Source: Antitrichia curtipendula
Lineage: Eukaryota > Streptophyta > Bryopsida > Hypnales > Leucodontaceae
Reading direction: 5' to 3'
DNA: 64,000 nt
NCBI GenBank assembly: GCA_951230915.1
Contig: OX579638.1
Location: 21,346,696 to 21,410,695 of the forward strand
A program made the translations under genes and the position numbers. This document shows positions 25,015 through 38,019 of this stretch, in pieces. How positions within the stretch are numbered: position 1 is the first letter of the stretch; each line of letters begins with the position of its first letter. The notes under the pieces were generated by a model that did no database searches, was not told where the DNA came from, and was given only the letters and a program-made list of their open reading frames with translations.

Positions 25015-25193
25015 AAATTTTTTAATTTTTTAATTTTTTAATTTTTTAATTTTTTAATTTTTTTCCTAAAAAAATTATCTGATTTTCTATCTTCAATAAA
25101 AATAAAATAAAATCACGTCAAAAATTGAAATCACACAAGCCTGCCCAAAATTCCAAGAGTCCCCGACAAGGACGTTGGGACTTTAGGGATTAA
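24086..25193 (+). mobile_element. TTAA element with low-complexity insert
   Basis: The left end reads TCAA-CCCCCTAAAGGCCC at 24086 (a damaged TTAA) and the right end GGGACTTTAGGGA-TTAA, with TTAA at 25190-25193. The interior shares the left 200-bp block (CAAAAAACACTCAAAACTACC, then a block ending in TTGCAAGATAT) with the other copies. The rest matches 10430-11156 directly and 15096-15900 and 48528-49449 inverted. A tract of A, TA and T runs at 24870-25075 expands it. Confidence 0.75.
24870..25075 (+). repeat. Poly-A, (TA)n, poly-T low-complexity tract
   Basis: An A run of 15 is followed by GAAAGAAA, then an uninterrupted TA repeat of about 46 bases, then T runs and AATTTTTT repeats. Assembly length here is likely to be unreliable. 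Confidence 0.95.
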
Positions 25194-25651
25194 ACAAATT
25201 ATATACTAGTAAATGTTAATTTTTGACATGATTCAAAATTTTGCTACATTGTTTTAAAGTAGAAGAATATTTCTTTAAGGGACTATAAAAAAATCGTTCA
25301 TTATTTATTTCTTTAAATCAAAAATCAAAAGAAAACAAACTATTACTTGCTGTAGTTTAGATTTGAGTTCAATGTAGTAGAAAGAAATATGAATAAAACA
25401 AAAAAATATATTTCATGGCAATTTTTAGAGATGGTTGTGTTGTTTTATTGCTTATTTTATAAATTTATAAATCTCATTGCATATATTTACCTTGGTATGA
25501 TTTTAAATTTTAGCTATTAAAATTTTATTTTTAATGATCATGAATTTGTACAACTATACCTTACCATAATAAATAATTTTCTAATTTTATGTTAGGTATA
25601 GTAATTTAAGCCTTAAGTATTAAGTATTTTTTAAGTATTCTTTAAACTACA

Positions 25652-26580
25652 TTAATCCCTAAAGTTCTATGACTATGTTTTCACCAAAAACACTTCAAAA
25701 CTGCCATTTTTAGTATAAGTACCAAATTTTTGAAAAACTAACTTTTTTGACACGTGTAACCGTAGGATCTTATAGTAAAGTAGTTTTAGAAGATGTCGAA
25801 AAAAATTCAGAATTTTCCACCATGCGGATTGGAAGATATTAGCATTTGATTTGGCAAAAATCATTTTTTTGTCCCTGTGAAAAACAGGGCAGCTGCACTG
25901 CACAAGGTCACATTTGTATGAAAAAATGTCCAAAATGGTGGTGCATCTTTGAATTCTTTTTCCTAAACAAGTTCTCTACATGCTTAAAAAATTTCAAATC
26001 ATTTGATATTGTACAACATATCCAAAAAAAATAGTAAGTAGCAAGAAGTAGAGAATGATCCAGAATACTAAATTGTTAAGAATTGAATTATGGAATTGAA
26101 AAATGTAAATCTCAATGGTTGTAATGTTGTAATAAACAAACTACATCCTATGAAAAAAAAAATTTCAAAAAATATTAAAAATTGAGTTAAATAAACAACT
26201 TCAAAGTTTATTTCAGAGTAGAGAATCTATAACTGCCCGCAAACTAAAATCCTCATAACTTTTAATTCATTGGTCGAAATGGAATGATTCAAATCTTGCC
26301 ACGTATATATAACTCTAGAAAACCAATTTCAAATTTTTATTTTTGAAAAAAGTGATTTTTTTTATCTGTCCAGACTGCCCAGTTAAAAAAAAGTAACATA
26401 TTTGGCCATAACTTTTTACTCCTATTTTCAAATGTCATGAAATTTAGTGCATATGAAAGGTACTCCTCGCGCCCACCTTCTATTAAAATTTCAGCCAAAA
26501 GTATGAAAATCTCCAGTCACAAGTACCTGCCCAAATTTTTTATATTGCCAAAAACTGCATGCTGGTCCTTTAGGGGTTAA
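25652..26580 (+). mobile_element. TTAA element, complete, second subfamily
   Basis: TTAA-TCCCTAAAG at the left (TTAA 25652-25655) and CTTTAGGGG-TTAA at the right (26577-26580). The first ~200 bp match the other subfamily. The rest (a block with GGGCAGCTGCACTGC, TTGTACAACATAT, AAGTAGAGAATGATCC, CTTTTAATTCATTGGTC) matches 45822-46638 directly and 39395-40337 inverted. An 86-codon minus frame at 25673-25933 is shared with the 39-40 kb copy. Confidence 0.85.
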
Positions 26581-26599
26581 AACATGTTTTGAATTAATG

Positions 26600-27640
26600 A
26601 ACAAAACTTACAAAAGACCTTAACTTTAAAATGTGCGTGTTTGATTTTACCATTAGTATTTGACACAATTTATTAAATTATATCCCACTTGAAGACAAAG
26701 TATTTGTAAGATACAATTTCCAGTGCTTACATTCAATCAATTCATTGGACTATTGGCCTACCACTTTCTACTATTTTGATGACAAAACAACTATTGGAAT
26801 TGGAATTGCAACAATGTTAGTATGTGAGCCTATAAATGTGAGCCTAAAAGCTTTGAGCCTAGATGTAAGTACAACTATTGAAGGTGTCTATAATATACGT
26901 ACCTATAACACAATTATCCTATAATCACAAAAAGTGTTTATAATATAGGTACCTATAACATAAACACCTAAAATATGGGCATCTAGAATATAAATAATCT
27001 ATGAGCATGGAAGGTACCTATAATATAGGAAACTAGACTTCTGGACTCATGGCTCAAGATCCTAGACTCACATGCTAGTAATAGTGTTGAAATTGTAAAG
27101 AATTTTTGGAATAAACAAGTCATTAAAATACTCTTTTCAACTATGCCTTTAAAATTACAATAAATATCATAAAACAATAGTTGTTAAATAGATTCAACTG
27201 ATATTCAATGACAACTATTGAGCAAGCTTTGAGATTATGAGTTTTCAATTTGGATTGTATTATAATAAATAAATTATTAAATTTTCTTTAGAAAATACAA
27301 TAAACTTTCAAATAAACTAAATTTTTATTGATATAAGTTTGAAACTTTTTTAGTCAAAAAATCAAAAATCATACATATAAAAAGTTATTACAATATTTAT
27401 AAAAGTATAAACTATCAATTTAAAAATAGTAATGTGATGATAGAATTTTATTTTTTTTTTAAATTACCCTCAAATTATTGATCTATCAAATATATTTCAA
27501 ATATAAAATTTGGTCACATTTAATAGAAATCACCATACGAAGACATTTAGAAATATATCTTATATGTACAGTTCTGCATTTAAATGAAAACAAAGATTGA
27601 ATCAAAATTTCATGTTGTTACATTTGTTGAATAATTATTT
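26600..27640. other. AT-rich, short repeats only
   Basis: Variants of TATAATATAGGTACCTATAAC recur at about 26890-27030 in both orientations, and GTGAGCCTA is repeated near 26823-26850. There is no gene. Confidence 0.45.
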
Positions 27641-27652
27641 TTTTATTATAGC

Positions 27653-30600
27653 TCAAAGATCATCCATTGGATGCTTGTAATCTTCATGTACACCGCTAAA
27701 TTGCCAAGGATTATAATCAAAAGTAAGAAGAGATGGTTCATAATGATATGGTGCTTCAAAACCTAATAAATTCATATAAGTGGCTGTTACATTGGCTAGA
27801 CCAGCATTCCTTATATTGTCTCGAAATCTTGCATTTGCATTTAGGCCTGGACCACCGACTCCAAATGGCACCTTTTTTTTTCATGCAAATTATATTAAAA
27901 GATTAAAATGTAATGTATGAGTTAGGCTATTTTTTAAATATATCTTTATTATTCAAAATTAAATTTAGTACAATGTAAATTTTGAAATATGAGTTATATG
28001 TTGATTTGGATAAAAATTAGTAGTTTTTAGTAAAAAATGGAAAAGTCTTGTTCATAACAATGACAAAATAAATAAAAGGTTGTTTTAACAAAAATCAGTG
28101 TTTTTACGTGTATGCATTTTTAAAGTTTGGATTCATAAAAATATCTATATAAAATTGTCTTTCAATAAAAATACATGTAATAAAACTTCAATGGGATTTA
28201 AAAAAAATACAATAAGCATGAATACAATGACATTTAAATTTTGAAATTATTTATTATAATTTTTAGGTAATTTCAATAGTTAAGAGTATAATATTATTAG
28301 ATAATTTTTTAATATTAAATAAAACAAATATATATGAAATATTAATATCTTTAAAGAAAAGAAGGGTCATTAAATTGATTTAAACACCTCATCAAGAGAA
28401 TGGCATGTTTTAGGAAGGGGCTTTCCACAACTATCAAGATGAGGATTGCCTTCAGCATCACGTTGCACCATGTCATCACAATTTCCGTGATCTCCTACAA
28501 TCATGTAAATGCCTCCACACATCTCAACACCATTTAATATCAACTGTAGATAACCATATCAATAAAATATGTGAATTTTCTATACAAAATTGTTGATATA
28601 CATATTTTTAAACATAATAAACATTAGTATTTTAAGGTCATATTTGTTGTATTGAGACTTTTTGCAGGTTTTGAGACAGAATGCTAGTTATTAGAAAATT
28701 CATTTAAAAAAATAGTAATTGAAACCAAAAATAAATAATGCTAAAATAATGATTCTATAATGAAATTCTAAACATTGATGTTGCTATCTATTTATAAGAA
28801 AATACTAGCAAAGAAATAAAAAGATTTATCCTCGAGTCGAGGATAAAAATGAGATTGCAAAAAGTCTCAATATAACGAATATGACCTTTTTGGATTTTAT
28901 TTTTATATTTTCTTTTGAAAATAAAATATCTAAATTTAAATTCAAATACATCTACTAAGTTACATTTCATTAAAAAAATTAGAATAAACTTGTATTCACA
29001 GATTTTTTTATTTCAAACCTTAATGCCTTCATCTATTGCTAGACAAGCTCTTTTAGTAGCTTCAAAATCGCGAGTATGGCCCACCATATCTCCATTTGCA
29101 AACATGACTCTTACAAAGTCATACAATCCGGAAATTAGTGCATCATGTGCAACATTAGCAATAGTAATTGCTCGCATTTCTGGCTCTAATTCAAACCTAA
29201 TATTTTCACTTTGAATTTCTTGATAAGTATCATTGAATTCGTGCATTTTTCCCGAATTATTTCCGTTCCAATTAAAAGTGATGTGTCCAAATTTTTGAGT
29301 TTCACTAATACAGATTTATGAATAGTTTAATATCTTTTGGTGCAATATTTTATAAGATTAGAAAATAGATGAACAAGTGAAATCTAAAAAAATAAAAATT
29401 TATGGAATAATTGAAAGTAATACATTTTGCATTTAATATACATTTTTAATATTTTAAAATGCAAAAGGGAATATTAAATCATGCTGTAAAATCTGAATTT
29501 GATCCATTTCCATTTAGAAGAAATGAAATAAATGTATAATATATAATAACATTATTAAATATACTTTTGAAAAATGTAGCATTCTTACGTGACAACAAAT
29601 GTTCGAATTCCATTGGCTGCTAAATATTTGCCAGCAAGTTTATCAAACCTTGGAGGTTCAACCAAATAGCGAAAGGGAAGTTTAGTAGCAAGGTCATATT
29701 GCATAAGCCCAACGTATCGCACATTTGGCCAACGAATACGATCAAATCTATCAAATTTCTCATCTACAAAGGCTTGAGTTATTTGAATCATGCGATCAGC
29801 TCGAAAATTGAAATTGATGACTACATCTTCAGTTTGAATTGCACCCGAAGGTTGTCCATTCTTTTTTTGAATGATAACAAATGGAGGTAAATATTGGTCA
29901 TTGCAATAAGGGTCAGATTTTTTTAAAGATGTAATTGCTTCTATAGCACTTTCAAACTTGTGGGGTGAATCTCCAAGTACATGAGCATACCAACCTCGTC
30001 TTACAATTCTCCAATCAGCCTAAAGGCAATTATATAATTAGTGTTAGATTTATATCATTGTATAGAATCATATTTAGTAACAATTGTACATTACATTGCA
30101 TTTCTTATTAGCAATTCAATACTTCAATTCAATTATATAATTATAATTATTTATATCAAATTTTAATATAAAATGTTTTAAAAAAACTTTAAAAACTACT
30201 ACAAATTGCATTTAATCACCATGCATAAAATCAAAAGCTCTACAAACAAGAATAAATGAAGAATACATTATAACGGTCCATGGTTACAAACATACGACCT
30301 CCACCAGAAGCAATGCGTGCATCGCAACCCCATTTTCGTAGATCTTCTAGGTCTTTTTCAAGCTGCTCAACAAATTGTATACTTGTGCCTTCATGAACAT
30401 CCCTACCATCCAATAGAATATGAAATCGAATTTTTTTGCATTGTTGATCAACGGCAGCTTTAAAAATATGTTGAAGTTGGTCATATCTTGAATGAATCCC
30501 TCCATCACTAAGAAGTCCCAACAAATGCAATGTTCCTCCATATACCCAACCTTCTTTTGCATGTAACCATCCTTGGCTTTTGTAAATACTTCCATTAGCA

Positions 30601-31123
30601 ATCGCATTGTCTACAAGAGTTGCCCTATTGAGAATCTTTTATATTTAAAACCCAACTTTTGTCGCATTGAATGTTAGTAGTTTGAAAAATCTTAATCTTT
30701 TATTTGTAAATAATTCTAACTTCTTAATAGTTTATAGTTTATATGTAACAAAAAAAGATAATAAATGATTTCAAACCTTTGAATAACAATTTTGCCACAT
30801 CCCATTGTATTATTTCCAACTTCACCATTTCCGGTATTTGTGTTTTTGGGCAATCCAACCCATTCTCCATGAGCTTTCAAAGTGCGCCATCTATATGGAT
30901 AAATATTTTGTAGTGTCTTAATTGCAAGGCAATCAGACTTATTTATGGCATTGTATTCATCTTGCCTTCCTTCTCCCCAACCAGATAAGACAATGAGAAC
31001 AAAAGGAATGTGACGTGGACAAACGGGGTGGTCATACAAAAAATATTCAGGATCTACATTTTGAGCAACAGTATTTTTGCGATATGCTCTTGTTTTTCGT
31101 GGAAAATCATATGCTAGAGACAT
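27653..31123 (-). CDS. iPGAM-like protein lacking catalytic Ser
   Basis: Cofactor-independent phosphoglycerate mutase family; active members interconvert 3- and 2-phosphoglycerate in glycolysis using two Mn ions. Six exons (30777-31123, 30267-30624, 29589-30019, 29019-29304, 28388-28543, 27653-27871) join in frame with GT-AG introns to 598 residues, near the plant norm of about 560. Conserved motifs are LLSDGGIHSR (His160), HILLDGRD, SGGGRMFVTMDRY, FNFRADRM, NGDMVGHT (Asp451, His455), GDHGNCDDM (Asp492, His493) and CHSL (His522). The usual LDGWG reads LSGWG (Ser47, codon TCT at 30983-30985). The phosphorylated Ser in GNSEVGH reads GNGEVGN (Gly100, codon GGT at 30824-30826; Asn104 replaces His). 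So one metal site has lost two of four ligands while the other is intact. Catalysis by the known mechanism looks impossible. The open frame and clean splicing argue against ordinary decay, so I infer a maintained pseudoenzyme or a very young pseudogene. The ATG at 31123 is the first one and gives a longer N-terminus than usual. Confidence 0.88.
28634..28888 (+). mobile_element. 255-bp MITE, copy 1, in iPGAM-like intron
   Basis: Terminal inverted repeats of about 33 bp, AAGGTCATATTTGTTGTATT... and ...ATATGACCTT, have about two mismatches. A central palindrome TTATCCTCGA-G-TCGAGGATAA is present. It is the same length as, and roughly 90 percent identical by eye to, 53832-54086. It sits inside the intron between exons 5 and 4 of the iPGAM-like gene and leaves the splice sites intact. 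Confidence 0.9.
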
Positions 31124-34100
31124 GATGTTTTAGACACTAATGATTAAATTTGAGATAATTTATAGTTTGATTTTGAAAATTTAAAATAATCTTGTATTTT
31201 TTTTATCAAGTTGCAAACTTGAAAATGAATTTTCTTGAATATTTTAAGTATTTTAAGTTGCAAAAAAAACATTGAAAATTAAATGCTTTCAATTATGTTG
31301 ATCATACATGTTATAAAATTAGTTTGTATCAAGTATTAAAGTTTTTTTGCATTGAAGCTTTTCATTATTAAAATCTTATTGTAAATAAATATGAACAATA
31401 CATTCTTAACATCAAAAATAATTATTTTTTACAAATTTAGAATATTATAATTAACATGAGGTACAACAAACAACCACAGTCATAGTTGTAAACCTATTGG
31501 TTCAAATAGCTAAACCTATGTTTCAGGAGGTTGCAAAACATGATTTAAAGTCTACTGAATTTATGAATACATATTTTACAATGAACATAAGTCTTTTGAT
31601 TGTATCACCAAAAAAGTTCAATTGTAGTTATTATTAAAAAAAAATTCTAGCTTCATTAAGGAAAATTTTGTTAGAAAAATGATTTAAATGTTTAATTATA
31701 ATAGTGTGAAGATTTAAAAGTATTTACATGCTTTAAAATTAAGTTCATATATTAAAATGAGCATAAAATTTTATATAACTAAATAATCTGTCATGTATTA
31801 GATTTATGAAAAAGGGTTCGAAGACAATAAATAATGTGAGCTAATAGCAATGTATGTTCAGGATTAAGATACCAATTGTCTAAATTATAATATAAAATAA
31901 ATGGCTACGGTTACTTTAGAATTTAAAAAATAATAATTGAGCCTGGAGAGGCTTATAAGAAATTTGAGGTACGAAAAGAGGTAATTATTGATTATTCTTT
32001 TAGCTTTGTGTCTCACACTAGAAAAAATTCACTACTGTAGTGTGTATATATTTAGAGCAAAAACATTAAAGGTGACTTCAAGGTTAAATTGTTCAAACCA
32101 AAGAGTGCTTTAAAACAATCTTTTAGTATAATTCTAAAATTTTATATTGTTACAATGACATTAAAGTTAGGTATTTACAAAATAAATCAATTAGCAAACA
32201 ATTACAAAAAAATACAATATTCACTAAATATCGTGTTTAGTTACACAAAATAAACAATTGTACTATTTTGATTTACACGTTGAGAATTTGACTTGATTTA
32301 GTCCTAATTTGTTAAAGTATAAAACCAATAGAATCAAATTTTCCATTAAAGATGAATGATAATTTCTTTATCATAGCCTTGATTTTATATATATATAAAG
32401 AATTTTTTTGAAAATTTCACAACTTCAAATTCAACTAATTTGGAACTTCCAAATACTCTAAATTAGTCTGATAAAGGAAAAATAAAAATATTAAATATAT
32501 TAATGTCTAGAAGGGTGCAATCTAGGCTACCTTGAGCTCAAAATTTCAAGATAGTAAAAAAATTTGGAGAGCTTTTGCAAAAATGAGTTGGGGCAATTTT
32601 GTTCCATTTTGGCAAAAACTAGGGTTTTAGCACTAAGTACTATGAGTATTTAGTTTTTCAAGAGGGGAAAGTTTGGTGGTCAATTTGGAGCCATCCATAA
32701 TACTGTTGATTTATTGTACAATTACAAGTGTCCTTTTTGAGTATTGTGTAGTACTTAGTTGTACCTACAGTACTATGTCTAAGTCTATGTCCTAGTTTTT
32801 TTTAATAAAAAAGGGATACGTCAAGGTTTTAATTTATAATAAATCTACCATAGTGGAAAATAAACTAAAAATTGGCCATTTGTGAGGACTTTATAGTAAA
32901 GAGATTTCACCCAAAGAATGAGCTTGGAACCATCTCCAATGTTTCCAAGTGCACTCACAAGATAATCTTCTTGGCACAAACATAGATGGCATAAAATAAT
33001 GTATTTTTAGATATTTTTAATAGAAATAAACCACTCAAAATTCAACTCTAAATTATAAAATTTGGGTACTCAATACTATAGAACTCCCCATTACCACCAT
33101 CCACCCAATTCTGTCACCTAAGAAATCCTCTTATTTGCGTTAGTAACCCACCCATTACCACAATTTTACCAACCTTTTATCATAATGGCAATGCACTTGG
33201 AAAGCAAGTATGTCAGCCTACAATTCAACAAGGGTTTGCCCATATTTCAATAAAGGTCTACTTATGCTTTAACAATTCACCTTTGAAAAATCACAAAAAA
33301 TTCACTTTTGTCAGAATGTCTTTATTCCTTTTGCAAATGAATTCTCTCAAACATTCCAATCTTTGAAAAATACGAGAATTGACAAATAATTTTTCCAAAG
33401 TACATAGATAGCAAATTTGTATGGTAATGAGCAATTCTACTTTAGTATTCCAAACCACTAAAGTTGAAAGTGTAACAAATTAGCAAATGTTTTTTAGAAG
33501 TATGTATTATTTTTTAATTTATGAAAAATATGGAGTATGATAATATTCAAGCTCATCTGGGTTATGCTTCAAAAGTTACGGCAGAGGACAACTCCATCAT
33601 TATACGTGTGAGTGTGACGTAATTGAGTACCATTGTTTCTTGCAAACACCCAAACCATGTCATTAGTGAAATCTAATCTTTATAAAGTTTTTGACAATGA
33701 TTTTTTCAACTTTTTCAATAACTATTTATCTATTTATTAATAATTGAACCTTAAATGGTATGTCCATTTTATGTAAAGGAAATAGTCTATATACTCTTAT
33801 AATTTTGTTTTATAATTGCAAGTGGTCCAATTATATTTAACACAATGCCTACATTGCTTCTAGTTGTATACATGTCATGGACAAGAAATTTACAAAATCA
33901 TCAATTACTCAAAATATGTTGTCAGGTTACCCTAAATGTAGTCAAGAATTTCAATAGTACTTGTAGCCAATAACTTTAATGTTTGACCAAATGCAACAAA
34001 TAGTAGAAATGATTCTTACAAATATTTGACCATCTAATAAATTTTGGAGACTGAAAAATGCAATTATTGTATTATTGTATCAAATTGATTATGTTGTAAA

Positions 34101-35629
34101 ATGATTTGTCTATCTTAAATTTTAAATCTAGGATAATGAACTTCAAAAACTCTAATTGACATTTCTTTCTAACTTCAACATATTGCTCATAATCATTTGG
34201 TGAACTTCTCAAAATCAATCTTCTCATATTTATAGAATTTTTTTTAAAGTTTTGTAGGATAGTTGCTAAAATTGCTAAAATTGTTTTTTTCACAAAACTA
34301 GTAGTTGCCTTTTTTCTCTTAGGGTCACATTTTCTTGTAATCTATGTCAATAAAAAAACTTCAAGGTGGATGTCTTTGGATTCTTAATAGGTGGAATTGT
34401 AGTAGAGTCTTTCATCTTCTCAATCTTATTAGATGCAATATTCAATGAAGATCTTTAGCATGTCAAATTTTACATGCAAAGACATATTTAACTAATCATG
34501 AGAAATCTTCTGAAGGTTGGTCATTATCATTGAATACACAACTAGTGCCAATCTTATTTTGTCTTCAATTCAACAATCAAATTATAGTTCTTATCTCTAA
34601 AATTCATACACAAAGTTGCAATCTCAGTTCATAAATTTTAAAACTTTTTCATTAGCATTCCTATCCATTGTTGATTCCAATTACTCAACTTAGTGCCAAC
34701 AAGTTACTTAGGATTCACATTTCTATAGGCTTTTTGAAGCTTCTATTTTTAAAAGCATCCATGGAAACATCCAAACCTCAAAATCTTTATCTACAAGGTT
34801 AAGCTTTAGATTCTTGATAATATTTTATTAATTATAATTTTATAATAAGCCTTCATTAAATCAATTTGATCATATTTTAGAAGCAATATTACCAACAAAA
34901 ACACATTTTTTAATGGTATCCATCAAGTACAAATGTGTATATTCCCATATTTATATTTTTGGAGGTACATTGACTTGCTCTTCCTTCCCGTCTTCCTTGT
35001 ACATAAATCCATCAATACTTGTTTTCCTTTACAACCCATGCATCTAGACCTATGTGAGGTATTTCATCCCAAATCATTGGTGTAGTAAAACATTGTTGAT
35101 CAATAAAAATTGCTAAGGTTGTTGACAATATAATTCATCAATTTTTTGGGTGAAGTTTTGTTGTTGATCATGAAGGTTATTTTGCTAAAATTAAAGGCAT
35201 TTGGTATTTTTTAAATTGAGTATTTGATGTATTAGTTCTATAAAAAAATAAAATTTAAATGATCATCTTACAATACATTTGATAAATTCTTAATCTCAAT
35301 ATCTTCTTTAGCATTTGAATTAACTAATGAAATGGAAGCACTATCATTTGGGAATCTAATCCAAATTTAAATTAAAAAAAACTCCAGAATTTAATGATTT
35401 ATTGCAAGTATAAATTACTATAGTTATATGTTCATTTTAATAAAATTGCCATGTGTAATATAATATAGAATATTTATTTATACAATTATAATTTTTATTA
35501 TAATGTGCAACTATAGAGTATTTTTTTAGATTTTTTAACTGTAGGATGTACTAATGTATTTGATATGAATCTTCTTTACTTTTCTTTAGTAGATCATAAG
35601 AGAAAACACTACGAAATCTTCAATCTTTA
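31124..35629. other. Gene-free AT-rich stretch
   Basis: It contains the 5' flank of the iPGAM-like gene, then AT-rich DNA with frames under 75 codons. CACTACTGTAGTGTG at 32030-32044 repeats the palindrome seen upstream of AOC. No gene is recognised. Confidence 0.5.
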
Positions 35630-36629
35630 TTAACCCTTAAAGGACAAAGGGTTTTTTTCAAGAAAAATTGTCACAAACCATAATTTTTTTGTACATTGGT
35701 CATAATTGTATTTTATTTTTATTTTTTAATTTTAAAAGTGAAAAAGTGTAGTAGATTGTCATGTCAATGTGTTGAAAAAAATTAATGGATTTTTTTGTGT
35801 ATTGCAAGATTAAAACATTTGAAGTTTGAATAAAAAGATTTTTTTGGCTTTGCTAGACAAAGACAATAGACTTTGAGCCTTATTGGATTAAAAATTTTCT
35901 CTTCAAACAAACAAGGATTCCCACCATCCAATAGCTTATCTTGTTAGGTACACTATTGCAAAATTTCAAAAGCAAATGAAAATCTACCTTACAACACAAA
36001 GAAGTCAAGTAATCTAGCAATACACTACTACACTAGCCATTTTTTGATAATTTCTTATGTACTATGGAATTTATTTATTTATAAATCCAAGTGGTAAAAA
36101 CGTTGAGAGCTAAGTATTTAGATTTTGAAAAACAAATTCTACAATACACAAGAAATCCTCTTGTAATCTATGTAGTCAAAGATTTTGAAAAATGAAAATG
36201 TGGAAAAATTTCAAAATCGTTGACTATGTAGATGACAAGATTATAGTGTTTGAAGTTTGAAGTAAATTTTTTTTGTTCAAAATTGCCTACAATTAACAAA
36301 GTTTGACTCTTCTTGCACTGTGCTTTTTGAACTAAAATTATTTTTTTTGACAATTTCATGCCACATCTCATTAGCTACACTACATGCCAATAAGTTTTTC
36401 TTGCAAAAGATGCTTGAAAGATGTTGGGATTGCCCACACTACCCAAATTTTTTCTAGCAATGTAGCTTTCCTCTTGTGCATCCAATCATATTTTTTTTCT
36501 TTCCACAAAGGTGGTTAGTGTACACAACTTTTGTCAAAGTTTCGTAATCATCTGACCAAAATTGACTTTGTAGGAACCTACCCAAACATTCAATTGTCCT
36601 TCAACTAACAGTTGTCCTCCAAGGGTTAA
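35630..36629 (-). mobile_element. Diverged TTAA element
   Basis: TTAA at 35630-35633 is followed by CCCTTAAAGGAC, and CAAGGG precedes TTAA at 36626-36629. The right part keeps family blocks such as AAGATGCTTGAAAGATG, TAGGAACCTACCCA and TTGTCC, in the order seen in the 44-45 kb copies. The left part is diverged. The assigned strand is uncertain. Confidence 0.5.
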
Positions 36630-36779
36630 AACAAGATGAAGTGAAAATTTCAAAATATGAGACGAATGATCAAGTTGGAAAAAGTTTATTAATAATCCAT
36701 TGCTAAGACAGTGATATGGGACTTAGGATTGAACCTTACAATACAAAGCCTCAAAGCCACAAGTTCTAGATATGATAAT

Positions 36780-37400
36780 TTTATGACACTTTTACAACCA
36801 AAGAAAGAGAGACTTCACCTTCAACGGACTTTTCTAGAGCTACTGCTGAAGACTTAGGGTGCAGTGCACCTAAAATACTCAATGAACAATCACATTCATC
36901 ATGAAAAAATCCCCTACGATTCAAATTTGTCCAAAAATTTCCGCCAAGAAACACCCAGTGATTCACCGAAACAAGTATATCGCAAAATCATATGAAAATT
37001 TGGGAACATTTTTCCATTTGGTGTTGTCCAAGCCCCGTCGAGAAGATTGCAGAATGACGTCGGGTGTACTCTGCTCGTAGAGGTCGGGAAGCACTGAAAG
37101 AGAGAGGCTTCGTCTTCTGCAGTTGAATTCTTGTCATGATGCGCCCTGCTCGATCAATCAGTTTTGTCTTCCGTCTTAACCCTGCACTGTTTCTATGGAG
37201 CTTCTTACAGAGATAGAGCAGAATGTTCATCTGCTAATTTCCCCAACCAGTACGATGCTCACGAGCTATTGTCAAGTTTCTTCATGAAAATAAATCTTGT
37301 ACCTGAACAAGTGAACATTTTCCTGGATTCAAAGCTATTAGTGATAATGTGCGCACCGTTAAGGCATAGGACACTAAAACCGGAAGGGACATGATCCCGC
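36780..37400. other. GC-richer stretch, unassigned
   Basis: Base composition rises here and open frames of 60-80 codons occur on both strands (for example 36988-37230 minus, 37164-37394 plus). None has recognisable motifs, and none links by splice phase to the L30 gene. It may be an untranslated or decayed exon region. Confidence 0.3.
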
Positions 37401-38019
37401 AATCTGTACTGAACTTCTTACCGGTAGCTACTCATCTAATCTTACGCTTTGGTTGGACTTCTTAGCAAGTGGTGAAAGCATGACTTGGCTACATGTTTAT
37501 GGTCACTCAACTTCGAATGAAACTGGAATTGTCATGTCTACAACCTCCCACTCTGTAATTGCATATGAAATGCATACGTAGTGATAAAAAATGATCCAAA
37601 ACAGATTTGGTTTTTGTACCCGAACCCAAAGTTTACTGATCTCTCCACAGCTCTATACTGATCTCCCAAAAGTCACACTCATACATATTGGCTAAAACGC
37701 TTTAAGTGTCGCAAATACTATTCTGTAACTTAACAGTGCTTCCGCATGAGCGGGTCCATTAGGTAGCAATCATGATGACATGAGTTCCTAGCAAAATGAC
37801 TTGCAATTCCAAGGACTAAGGTACTCGATAGGTGGCAGCTATTTCTTTGCACAATGCAATGAGTCTTTATTAGGTTTAGGTGCTGCAGTTCAGCCAAAAG
37901 TGTTAGCTATAAATCAAGCTGCGATTTCAACCCCCCCGCTCTGTCACCTCTGGAGAATTAAGGTGTCTGGACTCTACCCTATAAATGATTGCTCTAAGAA
38001 AGAATCGTCCGTCGTCGCA

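Noticed and set aside
30347..30607. 86-codon minus frame in the iPGAM-like gene
   Set aside because: It overlaps exon 2 in another frame; the conserved text is in the called frame.
34072..34293. 73-codon minus frame, basic and hydrophobic
   Set aside because: Composition is that of AT-rich DNA; no motif or splice partner.
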